Assembly: GCA_031417555.1 (NCBI GenBank)
Contig: JANOVV010000016.1
Location: 1 to 48,688, forward strand
Direction: 5' to 3'
Source of the DNA: JADKIH01 sp031417555
GTDB taxonomy: Bacteria; Bacteroidota; Bacteroidia; AKYH767-A; 2013-40CM-41-45
Length of the DNA stretch: 48,688 bases
Position numbers and translations under genes: made by a program. The notes beneath the pieces were generated by a model. It saw only the letters and a program-made list of their open reading frames with translations, did not search any database and was not told where the DNA came from. Positions within the stretch are counted from its first letter, which is position 1; the number at the start of each line of letters is the position of its first letter. Of this stretch, positions 8,740 to 18,040 are shown one piece after another.

Positions 8740-9476
8740 GTAAGAATCAACTGTGTTAAAATATAATCGAAAATCAAAATTAAAATACTGCTGTATACAA
8801 CAGCGCTTGTGCTTGATTCACCAACTTCCCTGGCGCCGCCTTCTGTATAATAACCATGATAGGCAGAAACAGTAGTTATCAGATAAGCAAAAGTAATCGT
8901 CTTGATTAGTGCAAATACAATATTAAAAGGAACAAAATTGTTTTGAATACCTTGAATATATTCACTGGAGCTGACAACACCTGCAAGAGTTCCGGCCAAC
9001 CAGCCACCGAATATTCCCAAAAACATAGAAATAATAACGACAAAAGGAAAAATAAGAAGTGCTGCAACAACTTTCGGTAAAACCAGATAAGCAGAAGAAT
9101 TTATTCCCATAATTTCCAAAGCATCGATTTGTTCTGTAACACGCATGGTGCCGATTTCAGAGGCAATGCTTGAGCCAATTTTTCCGGCAAGTACTAAAGA
9201 CATCATCGTTGGAGAAAATTCCAAAATGATAGAATCACGTGCAACAATACCCACTGCCGCAATTGGAACAAGAGGATTTACAAGATTATAAACTGTTTGA
9301 ATGGTTATAACTGCACCCATAAACACAGAAGTGAGTGCTACAATACCAATTGAGCCATAACCGAAATTATCCAGTTCCCGGATTAACTGTTTTGAGTATA
9401 TCGAAAATTTTTCGGGCTTAATGATCAATTCTTTGATAAAGATCCAATATCTGCCCAGATGAAATAACCAGTTCAT
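8736..9476 (-). CDS. mlaE: MlaE-family ABC transporter permease
   Basis: 246 aa from the ATG complement at 9474-9476 (MNWLFHLGRYW). A TTG start ten codons upstream is possible, but the ATG fits the usual N-terminus of the family. Five or six hydrophobic segments are visible. The conserved MlaE/Ttg2B block is present: GAVITIQTVYNLV, LEFSPTMMSLVLAGKIGSS, ASEIGTMRVTEQIDALEIMG. It is the membrane component of a phospholipid transporter with the ATPase at 7990-8739. The divergent upstream region holds a 28-bp perfect palindrome that may take part in its control. Confidence 0.9.
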   Translation of the reverse strand: MNWLFHLGRYWIFIKELIIKPEKFSIYSKQLIRELDNFGYGSIGIVALTSVFMGAVITIQTVYNLVNPLVPIAAVGIVARDSIILEFSPTMMSLVLAGKIGSSIASEIGTMRVTEQIDALEIMGINSSAYLVLPKVVAALLIFPFVVIISMFLGIFGGWLAGTLAGVVSSSEYIQGIQNNFVPFNIVFALIKTITFAYLITTVSAYHGYYTEGGAREVGESSTSAVVYSSILILIFDYILTQLILT

Positions 9477-9498
9477 AACCGTGCTAAAAATAACAATT

Positions 9499-9517
9499 AG
9501 TATCAAGTATCAGGTAT
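9499..9517. repeat. Dispersed 19-bp repeat, copy 1
   Basis: AGTATCAAGTATCAGGTAT. An exact inverted copy lies at 42423-42441 upstream of gldE. Both are in promoter-side intergenic DNA. Confidence 0.6.
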
Positions 9518-9560
9518 GATGAATCAAGATAATTAGTACAAGTTTTCAATACGACTAGGC

Positions 9561-9588
9561 ATGAGTATTCGTGTACACGAATACTCAT
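9561..9588. repeat. 28-bp perfect palindrome between divergent genes
   Basis: A loop-free perfect palindrome beginning ATGAGTATTC and centred on GTGTACAC. It lies 85 bases upstream of mlaE (-) and about 74 bases upstream of the -7 element of the small lipoprotein gene (+). The dyad and its placement suggest a binding site for a dimeric regulator. Cruciform formation or a transcript hairpin is the alternative. Confidence 0.7.
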
Positions 9589-9661
9589 TTCGATATTCAA
9601 TTTTTCAATTTTTTTTGTGTGTAATATTAAAAAGCCAAAAAACCTCCGACCAAAAAATGCC

Positions 9662-9669
9662 TATCTTTG
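9662..9669 (+). promoter_or_regulatory. -7 element for the small lipoprotein gene
   Basis: TATCTTTG followed by CACC is a textbook Bacteroidota -7 element, nine bases before the ATG at 9679, giving a very short leader. Together with the lipobox it makes the small gene credible. Confidence 0.65.
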
Positions 9670-9678
9670 CACCCTCAA

Positions 9679-9822
9679 ATGAAAAAAGTTTCAAAACCGG
9701 TATTGATTATACTTTTAGCTGTAAGCTCAATGTTGTCCGGTTGTGCTTTATTTAAGAAAAAATGTGATTGTCCTCCGGTTTTAGGTAATTCTGCCAAACA
9801 TTATAAGGAAGTTAAAGGCTGA
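9679..9822 (+). CDS. 47-aa lipoprotein with a CDCP motif
   Basis: A short ORF starting with ATG at 9679. It has a basic N-terminus, a hydrophobic stretch (VLIILLAVSSML) and a perfect lipobox LSGC with Cys22 as the lipidated residue. The mature peptide is only 26 residues and contains KKKCDCPPV. Many Bacteroidota genomes carry tiny lipoproteins with a similar KK-CDCP core, from memory, with no known function. A strong promoter directly precedes it. It is not overlapped by another credible gene and lies 85 bases before feoA. The two mature cysteines (29 and 31) could bind metal or form a disulphide; this is speculation. Confidence 0.75.
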   Translation: MKKVSKPVLIILLAVSSMLSGCALFKKKCDCPPVLGNSAKHYKEVKG

Positions 9823-9907
9823 AAATCATCCTTTCCTCCTGTAATCCTCCATTTATTAAGAAATAAAAATACTTTTGAAACCGATTTTAAATTATTCTGC
9901 CTAAAGA

Positions 9908-10147
9908 ATGGAAACTGATTTTCATAATTTATCTGATTTAAAACTAGGTCAAAAAGGTATAATCGAATCTTTTACAGATTATGAATTGTCGCTGAAACTG
10001 TTAGAGATGGGTTGCATTCCAGGTGAAATTATAGAAGTAATTCGTGTCGCACCTTTCGGCGACCCTATTGCAATTTCAATTTCGGGATATATTCTCAGTT
10101 TAAGAAAAAATGAAGCGGCAACTGTCAAAATAAAAAGTATTATTTGA
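9908..10147 (+). CDS. feoA: Ferrous iron transport accessory protein FeoA
   Basis: 79 aa, the usual FeoA length. It has the SH3-like pattern: LSDLKLGQKGIIESF, LLEMGCIPGEIIEVI, PFGDPIAISISGYILSLRKNEA. FeoA is a small cytoplasmic partner of the Fe(II) transporter FeoB. Here it lies 51 bases upstream of feoB on the same strand, forming a two-gene feo operon without feoC. No clear promoter or Fur box could be read by eye upstream. Confidence 0.92.
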   Translation: METDFHNLSDLKLGQKGIIESFTDYELSLKLLEMGCIPGEIIEVIRVAPFGDPIAISISGYILSLRKNEAATVKIKSII

Positions 10148-10198
10148 AGATTCGACATTTATTATTCATTTTGTCCATTAAAGATTCAACAAATACCA

Positions 10199-12322
10199 TT
10201 GGAAAAACTTAAAATAGCATTAATAGGAAATCCCAACAGCGGGAAGTCCTCCGTTTTTAATGCTCTGACCGGGCTTAATCAAAAGGTTGCTAATTTTCCG
10301 GGAGTTACTGTTGACAAAAGAATCGGATTTTCTGTTTTAAAAAAAGAAAACGGAGACGCAGTAAATTGTGAGTTTATAGATTTACCCGGAGCTTATTCTC
10401 TCTATCCGAAATCTCCCGAAGAAAAAATTCCATTTCAATTACTCTGTGATCCGCAAAATGAAATGCATCCGGATGTAACCATCGTCATTGCTGATGGAAC
10501 AAACCTAAAACGGAATCTTTTCCTCTGTTCCCAGATTATCGATCTTAAAATTCCTGTCATCATGGTGATAAACATGATGGATATTGTTCGTTTTAAAAAA
10601 ATCGAAATAAATTTCAAAGCACTATCACTGAAACTCGGCATTCCTGTTATTCCAATGAATGCAAGAAAGCAGGAAGGGTTGGCAGAATTAAAAAAGGCAA
10701 TTACACAAACTTTTATACTTCCTGAAAATAATTTTATTGATATCCGCTCCTTTTCTCCCACAGTAGTAGACACGATCAGACAAACAGTAAATGTTAAAAG
10801 CGACTACAATGCATTTCTTGTCGCCAACAACCTCGAATTAATTTCAAGTTTTGAAATTCACGAATACAATAAAGAAAAGATTCGAAAAATTTGTTCTGAA
10901 AATAATTTTAATGCTCCACAAATGCAGGCGCGTGAAACTATTGAAAGATACAAAGTTATTTCCGGGATAATGAATGAATTTGTTGTATCGCCCGAAAATC
11001 CCATTCGTAAATCATACTCTTACCGCATCGACAATATTTTAACTCACCGCGTTTGGGGTTATATTATCTTTCTCTTTATCCTCTTCCTGATTTTTCAGGC
11101 GATTTTTGCTTGGGCTCGTTATCCAATGGATCTTATTGATAATGGCTTTCGATGGTTAAGTATTGAATTAAGTAAAAGCCTTCCTGCCGGATTTATTAAT
11201 GACCTTGTCGTTGATGGAATACTTGCAGGTTTAAACGGCATCGTAGTCTTTATACCTCAAATAGCTTTGCTATTCTTTTTCGTTGCCATACTCGAAGATA
11301 CAGGGTATATGTCGAGAGTAAGTTTTCTAATGGATAAAATGATGCGGCGTTTCGGTTTAAATGGAAAATCTTTGATACCGTTAATGAGTGGTGTTGCTTG
11401 TGCTGTTCCTGCTATCATGTCGGCCCGAACGATACAAAATAAAAAAGAACGCCTTATTACAATAATGGTTACACCTCTTATGAGTTGTTCAGCGCGTTTA
11501 CCGGTTTATACTCTTCTCATAGCACTTATTATTCCCGGACATTACATTTATGGATTTAATATGCAAGGACTGGTATTAATGATATTATACCTTATTGGTT
11601 TTTTTGCTGCTATAGCAGCGGCATGGGTTATGAAACATTTAATTCGTTCAAATGAGAGAAGTTTTTATGTTATGGAAATGCCTATGTACCGTGCTCCACG
11701 TTGGAAAACTATTGGCATACATATTACCGAAAAAGTCCGGATTTTTTTAGTTGATGCAGGTAAAGTTATTATTTCGATTTCAATTATATTATGGATGCTC
11801 TCTTCTTTTGGCCCTTCCGGTGAATTTAAAAGGATTGAAGATAAGTACAGAAATCCTTCTATGATTTCTTTAAATAGTGAAAAAGAAATTGAGAAAAAAA
11901 TACAAACAGAAAAACTGGAATATTCATATGCAGGTAAACTTGGCCATATCATCGAACCGGTAATAAAACCTCTTGGTTTCGATTGGAAAATTGGGATTGC
12001 ATTAATAACTTCTTTTGCAGCACGCGAGGTTTTTGTTGGTACCATGTCTACAATTTATAGTGTTGGTACGGGAGAATCGGCGAAACTTACTGTTAAAGAA
12101 AAAATGCAAAATGAAATTAATGAAGATACAGGCGGACCGAGGTATAGTTTTGCGACTGGAATCTCTTTAATGCTTTTTTATGCCTTCGCCATGCAATGCA
12201 TGAGCACTGTGGCTGTAGTTTACCGGGAAACTCGAAAAGCTAAATACCCTTTGTTTCAAATTCTTTACATGAGTTTAATGGCTTATGTCGCCAGTTTAAT
12301 TGCTTATCAATTCCTCAAATAA
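10199..12322 (+). CDS. feoB: Ferrous iron transporter FeoB
   Basis: 707 aa. An N-terminal G-protein domain carries G1 (GNPNSGKS, residues 10-17), G3 (DLPG) and G4 (NMMD). A linker and a multi-spanning membrane domain with the gate-like motif LMSGVACAVPAIMSARTI follow. It imports Fe(II) across the inner membrane. The start must be at or upstream of TTG 10199, because the G1 motif begins ten residues later and no ATG lies between feoA and this point. TTG is the only conventional start available. The single-chain architecture is complete; no C-terminal FeoC-like extension is seen. Confidence 0.95.
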   Translation: MEKLKIALIGNPNSGKSSVFNALTGLNQKVANFPGVTVDKRIGFSVLKKENGDAVNCEFIDLPGAYSLYPKSPEEKIPFQLLCDPQNEMHPDVTIVIADGTNLKRNLFLCSQIIDLKIPVIMVINMMDIVRFKKIEINFKALSLKLGIPVIPMNARKQEGLAELKKAITQTFILPENNFIDIRSFSPTVVDTIRQTVNVKSDYNAFLVANNLELISSFEIHEYNKEKIRKICSENNFNAPQMQARETIERYKVISGIMNEFVVSPENPIRKSYSYRIDNILTHRVWGYIIFLFILFLIFQAIFAWARYPMDLIDNGFRWLSIELSKSLPAGFINDLVVDGILAGLNGIVVFIPQIALLFFFVAILEDTGYMSRVSFLMDKMMRRFGLNGKSLIPLMSGVACAVPAIMSARTIQNKKERLITIMVTPLMSCSARLPVYTLLIALIIPGHYIYGFNMQGLVLMILYLIGFFAAIAAAWVMKHLIRSNERSFYVMEMPMYRAPRWKTIGIHITEKVRIFLVDAGKVIISISIILWMLSSFGPSGEFKRIEDKYRNPSMISLNSEKEIEKKIQTEKLEYSYAGKLGHIIEPVIKPLGFDWKIGIALITSFAAREVFVGTMSTIYSVGTGESAKLTVKEKMQNEINEDTGGPRYSFATGISLMLFYAFAMQCMSTVAVVYRETRKAKYPLFQILYMSLMAYVASLIAYQFLK

Positions 12323-12332
12323 ACAGAACACT

Positions 12333-12340
12333 TATATTTG
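12333..12340 (+). promoter_or_regulatory. -7 element for the DUF3857-like gene
   Basis: TATATTTG matches TAnnTTTG, 41 bases before the ATG at 12382 and 10 bases past the feoB stop. It suggests the next gene has its own promoter. Confidence 0.45.
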
Positions 12341-12381
12341 ATGTTCTAACTATTATTTTTTACTTTACAGAAAAAAATAAT

Positions 12382-14598
12382 ATGAAAATATTTTACACTT
12401 TTATTTTTTACACTTTTTTTATTTATTCCGTTTTTGCACAGAGTTCTAAATACAGAAATTATAAATTTGAATGGCCCTCTAAATCTCCTTCTTCTATTGA
12501 AGTTGACAGCCTTTTTTTACATGAAGATGCTGTGATCCTGGAAGAAAATTGTATTTATAATGAAGGAGGATTGCGTGTTCCCGAATATTATTTCCTGAAT
12601 ATTGCTGCAAATTATATTTTTATTGATGAGTCAGTTCAGGGGACAAATCCACTGATAAAAAAACACATGCGAATAAAATTTCTCACTCAGAAAGGAATTG
12701 ACAAATACAGCAAGATAATTTTACCTGAAAGTTTTGATCCGGCTTCAGATTATTATAGCGTCAGACCTGAAAATAGAAAAAGTGTTTTAAGGCCACTTGG
12801 CGAATTTGAATGTATAAAATTTTTTGCTGCCAGGATAATTAAACCGGATGGCACAATTAAAAAAGCAATTGTTAAAGAAAGAACCAATGAACAAACTTTC
12901 AACGGAGCAATAATTGTAAAAAAGTTTTATAACTGGATATTTCAATTGGAAAATCTTGAAATCGGCGATGAAGTTGAACTTGATTATTCATACGAAGGCG
13001 TTTATAATTTTGGTGATTCAAATAGAATATTTTTTAATTCAGATATTCCTATTCAAAGCCTGGATTTTACATTTCGTTATCCTGAAAAACAACTTTTCTT
13101 TCTTAATTATCATAATGGAGCTTTTCCAAAAGATTCAACAATGGTAACTTCGTCTAATCCTCATTATACCGAATATTATTTTCATTTAGAAAACCTGAAG
13201 GGTTGTATTAATGAACCCGGAGCAAGGCCTTACATGCAATTGCCTTTCTTTACATTCTACGAACATCTTAGAGATTATGGAATAATGAACCCAGTAACAA
13301 AATATATTCAAACCCCGCTTCCTTACCCATGGTCATACATTATGCTACCTTTAGCAGGTTATAAATATGAAAATCCGCAATTACGATTAGGCAGAACAGA
13401 TATTACAACAGTGGCATTAAATAAATTAGCCGAAGAAGAAACAAAAAAAGCAGGAGATAAAACTTCCTGTTCTGTTGTTTCAGAATTACAAAGCGACCTT
13501 GCTGAAAATTTTCTTTTTAAAGATGATTTAGGTTATTACTTGGATGAAGATGAAGATATTGAACATCTAGGAAAAAATATCGAAAACAAAACATTACGGC
13601 AAATGAGCCGGATTCGTTTATACGATGAAATTATGACTCGTTTAGATACGCTTTATTATCACTCTCTATTAACAGACAAAAGAATTTCAGAAATTGATAT
13701 CAACCACTTTGAAACATTAGTTGCTTCGAGATTGTCTATTGCTGTTCCTTACAATAATTACATTCTTCACTTTTATCCTAAATCCTATCGTTTCGGTTAT
13801 GAATCTAATGAATTACCTTTTTATTATGAAGACACATATTCAGTCTTAACTCCACAAAATGAACAAGCCCTGAAAAAATTCGATCTCATTCCGCAGGTAG
13901 AATTTAAATTTATTAAAACTCCTATAAGTAATAAAGAAAATAATTTTAGAAATACTTCGTGTAAAATAGATGTTTCATTCGATTTATCAAAAGTAAATAC
14001 AAAAGCAAAAATTCATTTGTCAGGGCAATTCTCAACCATGACAAGAGGTTTTTATAAGTATGGATCCGTTGATACTACCATGAATCCAACTTATTATAAA
14101 ATTATCTCCTTAACAGCCGATGATCAAACAAAAGTTATTTCAAATATTGCAAAAGTCGGAAGAAATTTTCCCTTCGAAACAACGATAAATCAGGAGTTCA
14201 CTTTAAACAAACGTCTGAAAAAAAACGGCGAAAAAGATTTCACCTTAGATCTGAAAAATTTGTTTAATAATATCATTGAAGAAGAATTTAATTCTAAAAA
14301 CCGCTGTCTGGATTATTATCCGGATTTTCAATCGCAGGATATGCATCGATACTTTTTTCATTTTGATCACCCGATTACAATTACAAATATTTTAGATTTC
14401 AATAAAAAAATAAATAATTTTTTTTCAAATTATGAAGTAAATGTAAGTCAGCCAACTGAAAAAGATGTTCTTATTGAATGCAGTTATATTGTTAAAGTTC
14501 CTTTTGTTCCCTCTGCAAAAGCATTTGATGTTGAAGAGGTTTTTAATGCAATCCATTCAATAAATAATTCAACTTTAAAAATTCATAAAACAGATTAA
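12382..14598 (+). CDS. Exported DUF3857-like protein
   Basis: 738 aa with an N-terminal signal peptide (MKIFYTFIFYTFFIYSVFAQ). Residues about 85-235 resemble the beta-rich DUF3857 domain often found upstream of transglutaminase-like domains (RPLGEFECIKFFAARIIKPDGT, NWIFQLENLEIGDEVELDYSY, FFNSDIPIQSLDFTFRYPEK). I see no obvious Cys-His-Asp transglutaminase triad in the rest. The C-terminal 500 residues are unassigned and acidic/aromatic. Probably periplasmic or outer-membrane associated. It lies 59 bases after feoB with its own -7 element. Function unknown; family assignment is from pattern memory. Confidence 0.75.
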   Translation: MKIFYTFIFYTFFIYSVFAQSSKYRNYKFEWPSKSPSSIEVDSLFLHEDAVILEENCIYNEGGLRVPEYYFLNIAANYIFIDESVQGTNPLIKKHMRIKFLTQKGIDKYSKIILPESFDPASDYYSVRPENRKSVLRPLGEFECIKFFAARIIKPDGTIKKAIVKERTNEQTFNGAIIVKKFYNWIFQLENLEIGDEVELDYSYEGVYNFGDSNRIFFNSDIPIQSLDFTFRYPEKQLFFLNYHNGAFPKDSTMVTSSNPHYTEYYFHLENLKGCINEPGARPYMQLPFFTFYEHLRDYGIMNPVTKYIQTPLPYPWSYIMLPLAGYKYENPQLRLGRTDITTVALNKLAEEETKKAGDKTSCSVVSELQSDLAENFLFKDDLGYYLDEDEDIEHLGKNIENKTLRQMSRIRLYDEIMTRLDTLYYHSLLTDKRISEIDINHFETLVASRLSIAVPYNNYILHFYPKSYRFGYESNELPFYYEDTYSVLTPQNEQALKKFDLIPQVEFKFIKTPISNKENNFRNTSCKIDVSFDLSKVNTKAKIHLSGQFSTMTRGFYKYGSVDTTMNPTYYKIISLTADDQTKVISNIAKVGRNFPFETTINQEFTLNKRLKKNGEKDFTLDLKNLFNNIIEEEFNSKNRCLDYYPDFQSQDMHRYFFHFDHPITITNILDFNKKINNFFSNYEVNVSQPTEKDVLIECSYIVKVPFVPSAKAFDVEEVFNAIHSINNSTLKIHKTD

Positions 14599-14669
14599 CA
14601 TTCTGATTGTTTAAACATTTATTTTTTCACAGAACATTCTTTAATCCTTTTATTATTTTTACGGCACTT

Positions 14670-15299
14670 ATGTCGCGTGAAAAAATTTCTTCTGTACTTT
14701 CAAAATATTTACCCGGACCGGCTGTAGAGGATTGTACATCCTGGGTTATTCAAAAAAACATTCATCTTAAAATAACAAGAGGCCGTTCAAGTAAATTCGG
14801 AGATTACAGACCAATGGAAACCGGCCTTGGACATCGAATATCCGTCAATCACGATTTAAATCCTTTTGCCTTTCTAATTACTTTTGTTCATGAGGTGGCA
14901 CATCTTCATGCATTTACAAAGTTTAAGCACAAACATGAGCCGCACGGTAAAGAGTGGAAAAATGAATTTCGTCTATTACTGAGCGACTTCATAATCAAAG
15001 GCATATTCCCGGAAGATATACATACTGCTTTATCAAATTACATTCAAAACCCTTCGGCTTCCAGCTGCACGGATCATAATCTTTTGAGGACCTTAAGAAA
15101 ATACGATCTGCGGACAGAAAACGTAGTTCATTTAGAAGACCTCCCCGAGCATACAATTTTTAGTTTACATCAATCTCGATCCGGTTTTGTTTTCAAAAAA
15201 GGTCATAAAATTCGAAGCCGTTTTCATTGCCTGGAAATGAAATCTAACAGAGTGTATTTTGTAAGCCCATTGGCGGAAGTAAAGCTAATTACCGCCTGA
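14670..15299 (+). CDS. SprT-like zinc metalloprotein
   Basis: 209 aa from ATG 14670; an upstream TTG at 14607 is less likely. Residues 74-78 form HEVAH, the HExxH zinc-binding motif of SprT/Spartan-type domains, with further histidines at 80 and downstream (KHKHEPHGKEWKNEF) as possible third ligands. The pattern SKYLPGPAVEDCTSW ... ISVNHDLNPFAFLITFVHEVAHL is typical of Bacteroidota SprT-like proteins. The C-terminal part (about 150-209) has no clear CxxC zinc ribbon, so only the catalytic-like half of the family is recognisable. No signal peptide, so it acts in the cytoplasm. Substrate unknown. Confidence 0.8.
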   Translation: MSREKISSVLSKYLPGPAVEDCTSWVIQKNIHLKITRGRSSKFGDYRPMETGLGHRISVNHDLNPFAFLITFVHEVAHLHAFTKFKHKHEPHGKEWKNEFRLLLSDFIIKGIFPEDIHTALSNYIQNPSASSCTDHNLLRTLRKYDLRTENVVHLEDLPEHTIFSLHQSRSGFVFKKGHKIRSRFHCLEMKSNRVYFVSPLAEVKLITA

Positions 15300-15460
15300 T
15301 AATTTAGCTAAATGCGTATTATTTAGGACAAGTTCCCTTCTTTTAAAATTCCGTAAATAACTATAATTTAGAAATCTAATCCCTAAATCTTTTATTAATT
15401 TGCACGACTAAACGGAAGGTGAACAACCTTCAATTTAAACTTAAAATCCAACATTTTACT

Positions 15461-15468
15461 TACATTTG
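15461..15468 (+). promoter_or_regulatory. -7 element for the aminotransferase gene
   Basis: TACATTTG followed by C matches the -7 consensus, 26 bases before the ATG at 15495. It gives the aminotransferase its own transcript. Confidence 0.55.
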
Positions 15469-15494
15469 CTTTCCACCCTTAAAACCTAATTTAT

Positions 15495-16784
15495 ATGTCG
15501 GAAACCGCAGTAGAAAAGCGCTTGCCTCTTCAGGTTTCAGAAATGGCTGAAACGCTGATTGGTTCGGAGATCATTAAACTGGCCGCTGAAATCAATGAAA
15601 AAATCCGTACGGGTGAAAAGATTTATAATTATACCATCGGTGATTTTGATCCGGCTATTTTTCCAATTCCGACCGAATTGAATGATGCTATTATCAAAGC
15701 TTATAAAGAACATCAAACCAACTACCCTGCAGCCAATGGAATGGTAGAATTGCGGAAAGCAGCTGCAGAATTTTTACTGGAGAAACAAAATCAATCGTAT
15801 ACACCTGATGAAGTTTTAATATCTGCCGGTGCACGCCCACTGATTTATGCCGTTTATACTACTCTTCTCGATCCCGGAGAGTCTGTCGTTTTCCCTGTCC
15901 CTTCCTGGAATAACAATCATTATTGCCATCTCGCCCGAGTGAATCCTGTTTTTATGGAAACGAGTGCTGAGAATAATTTTATGCCTGTGGCTGATGATAT
16001 TCGTCCACATATTCAAAATGTTACATTGATTGCTCTTTGTTCGCCTTTGAATCCAACAGGTACAGTTTTCGGAAAAAAACAATTAGAAGATATCTGTGAT
16101 CTTATTCTAGAAGAAAATAAGCGCAGAGGTGCCAATGAAAAACCTGTGTACTTATTGTATGATCAGATTTATTGGATACTTACTTACGGAAATACAAAAC
16201 ATTATGATCCTGTTTCACTCAGACCGGCAATGAAAGATTATACCATATTCATTGATGGTATTTCAAAATCTTTTGCTGCAACAGGTGTCCGTGTCGGATG
16301 GGCAACGGGCCCCAGAGCAATCATTGACAAAATGAAAGCGATTTTATCTCACGTTGGAGCCTGGGCTCCAAAAGCGGAACAAATTGCCGTTGCAGAATTT
16401 TTGAAAAATAAAACTGCAGTTGATAATTATCTTCATCAGTTTAAAAAAGAAGTGAACAACAGACTTCAGGGATTTTACAATGGGTTTGTTCAACTAAAAA
16501 AAGAAGGATTTAATGTAGATTCTATCTCTCCACAGGCTGCTATTTACCTTACTGTTCGATTCGATTTGAAAGGGAAAAAAACTGCTGATGGAAAAACATT
16601 ACATACTCAGAAAGACGTAACACAATATATTCTGGATGAAGCAAAACTTGGACTAGTTCCATTTTCTGCTTTCGGATCTTCCGACGATTCGCCTTGGTAC
16701 AGGCTTTCGGTCGGTACTTGCAATATTGATGAAATCCCAAATGTTTTTACTTCATTAAAAAAAGCATTGTCAGCACTTACGTGA
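15495..16784 (+). CDS. PLP-dependent class I/II aminotransferase
   Basis: 429 aa of fold type I. The PLP lysine is Lys258 in DGISKSFAATGVRVGW. The cofactor-binding loop (SAGARPLIYAVYTTLL), LCSPLNPTG and the C-terminal arginine region (SPWYRLSVGTC) are all present. The family covers aspartate/aromatic/alanine aminotransferases; the precise amino donor cannot be read from the sequence. Cytoplasmic. The gene has its own -7 element and a 158-bp gap after it, so it is probably monocistronic. Confidence 0.9.
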   Translation: MSETAVEKRLPLQVSEMAETLIGSEIIKLAAEINEKIRTGEKIYNYTIGDFDPAIFPIPTELNDAIIKAYKEHQTNYPAANGMVELRKAAAEFLLEKQNQSYTPDEVLISAGARPLIYAVYTTLLDPGESVVFPVPSWNNNHYCHLARVNPVFMETSAENNFMPVADDIRPHIQNVTLIALCSPLNPTGTVFGKKQLEDICDLILEENKRRGANEKPVYLLYDQIYWILTYGNTKHYDPVSLRPAMKDYTIFIDGISKSFAATGVRVGWATGPRAIIDKMKAILSHVGAWAPKAEQIAVAEFLKNKTAVDNYLHQFKKEVNNRLQGFYNGFVQLKKEGFNVDSISPQAAIYLTVRFDLKGKKTADGKTLHTQKDVTQYILDEAKLGLVPFSAFGSSDDSPWYRLSVGTCNIDEIPNVFTSLKKALSALT

Positions 16785-16942
16785 AATAAATTAATAGTAG
16801 CCGAGAGAATATTTGTAAAATAATTCTCCATTGTTGATTTTCATAAACCAATATCAACATTTAAAATGCTTTTACTTACAACATAAATTTTACTCACATC
16901 GACTAATTCTTTACTCAAAAAGAAAAGTTTTTAAAACACCTG

Positions 16943-18028
16943 ATGAAAAACAATTACTGTGTCATTATGGCCGGCGGCATTGGAAGCCGTTTTTGGCCAA
17001 TGAGTCGTAATAATTATCCAAAACAATTTATTGATATACTCGGTACAGGGAAAACTCTAATACGTCAAACGTATGAACGTTTTTTAACGATATGCCCACA
17101 GGAAAATATTTATATCGTTACCAATGAAACATATCTCAATCTTATATTTGAACAAATTCCGGAGTTAAAAAAAGATCAGGTACTGGCCGAGCCGCAACGA
17201 AGAAACACTTCTCCTTGTGTTGCTTATGCCGCATCAAAAATTTATGCTGTAAATCCAAATGCAAATCTTGTCGTAGCTCCCTCCGATCACATTATCAAAA
17301 ATGAAAATAATTTTCGTGAAGCTATTATTCGTGGTCTTGCATTCACTGAAGAGAACGATGTTCTTCTAACTATCGGTATCCAACCCAGTCGGCCCGATAC
17401 GGGTTATGGTTATATTCAATTTAATGAAGATACCAGCAACGAAGAATTTAAAATAAGAAAAGTAAAAACATTTACAGAAAAGCCTAATCTGGAAATGGCG
17501 AAATTTTTCCTGAAGAGCGGAGAGTTTTTATGGAATGCCGGTATCTTTTTATGGAATGTCAAAACTATCCTGAAAGCTTTTGAAGAAAATATGCCGGAAA
17601 TGCACTCTATTTTTATGGAAGGCATGGAACATTATTATAAACCAACAGAAGCTGATTTTATTCGAAAGGCTTATGCACTTTGTAAAAATATTTCAATCGA
17701 TTATGGCATCATGGAAAAAGCCAGAAATGTTTATGTGCTTAGCGCCGAATTCGGATGGAGCGATCTTGGAACTTGGAAATCATTGTATGAACATCTTCCC
17801 CACGACAAACAAGGAAATGCAATCGTTGGCCCGCATGTTATGGTTGATCATACTTCGAACTGTATTATTAATATGTCAAAAAATAAACTGGCTGTCATTC
17901 AAGGACTGGAAAATTTTATCGTTGTTGAAACCGACAATGTTCTTCTCATTTGCCCTAAAGATGATGAACAACAAGTGCGGAATCTAGTTAATGATGTTAA
18001 GATTAAAAAGGGGGAGAAGTATGTTTGA
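16943..18028 (+). CDS. manC: Mannose-1-phosphate guanylyltransferase
   Basis: 361 aa with the nucleotidyltransferase signature MAGGIGSRFWPMSRNNYPKQF at residues 9-29. Also present are VAPSDHIIKNE, the FTEKPN motif and EFGWSDLGTWKS, all characteristic of GDP-mannose pyrophosphorylases. It makes GDP-mannose from mannose-1-phosphate and GTP for glycan synthesis. It has only the transferase domain; the C-terminal phosphomannose isomerase cupin of the longer bifunctional enzymes is absent, as in many Bacteroidota. Stand-alone gene. A 13-copy heptamer array begins 12 bases after the stop. Confidence 0.93.
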   Translation: MKNNYCVIMAGGIGSRFWPMSRNNYPKQFIDILGTGKTLIRQTYERFLTICPQENIYIVTNETYLNLIFEQIPELKKDQVLAEPQRRNTSPCVAYAASKIYAVNPNANLVVAPSDHIIKNENNFREAIIRGLAFTEENDVLLTIGIQPSRPDTGYGYIQFNEDTSNEEFKIRKVKTFTEKPNLEMAKFFLKSGEFLWNAGIFLWNVKTILKAFEENMPEMHSIFMEGMEHYYKPTEADFIRKAYALCKNISIDYGIMEKARNVYVLSAEFGWSDLGTWKSLYEHLPHDKQGNAIVGPHVMVDHTSNCIINMSKNKLAVIQGLENFIVVETDNVLLICPKDDEQQVRNLVNDVKIKKGEKYV

Positions 18029-18040
18029 TGGTATCATGTA

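Noticed and set aside
9561..9755. Plus-strand ORF of 64 aa starting at the 28-bp palindrome
   Set aside because: It runs in a different frame from the lipoprotein gene, has no signal peptide or family, and crosses the promoter.
15394..15402. TTAATTTG before GCAC as a promoter for the aminotransferase
   Set aside because: It lacks the TA of the -7 consensus, and a perfect element lies nearer the gene at 15461.
16801..16832. Inverted repeat after the aminotransferase (GAGAATATTT / AAATAATTCTC) as terminator
   Set aside because: Pairing needs an unpaired base and no T-run follows on the plus strand; too weak to call.
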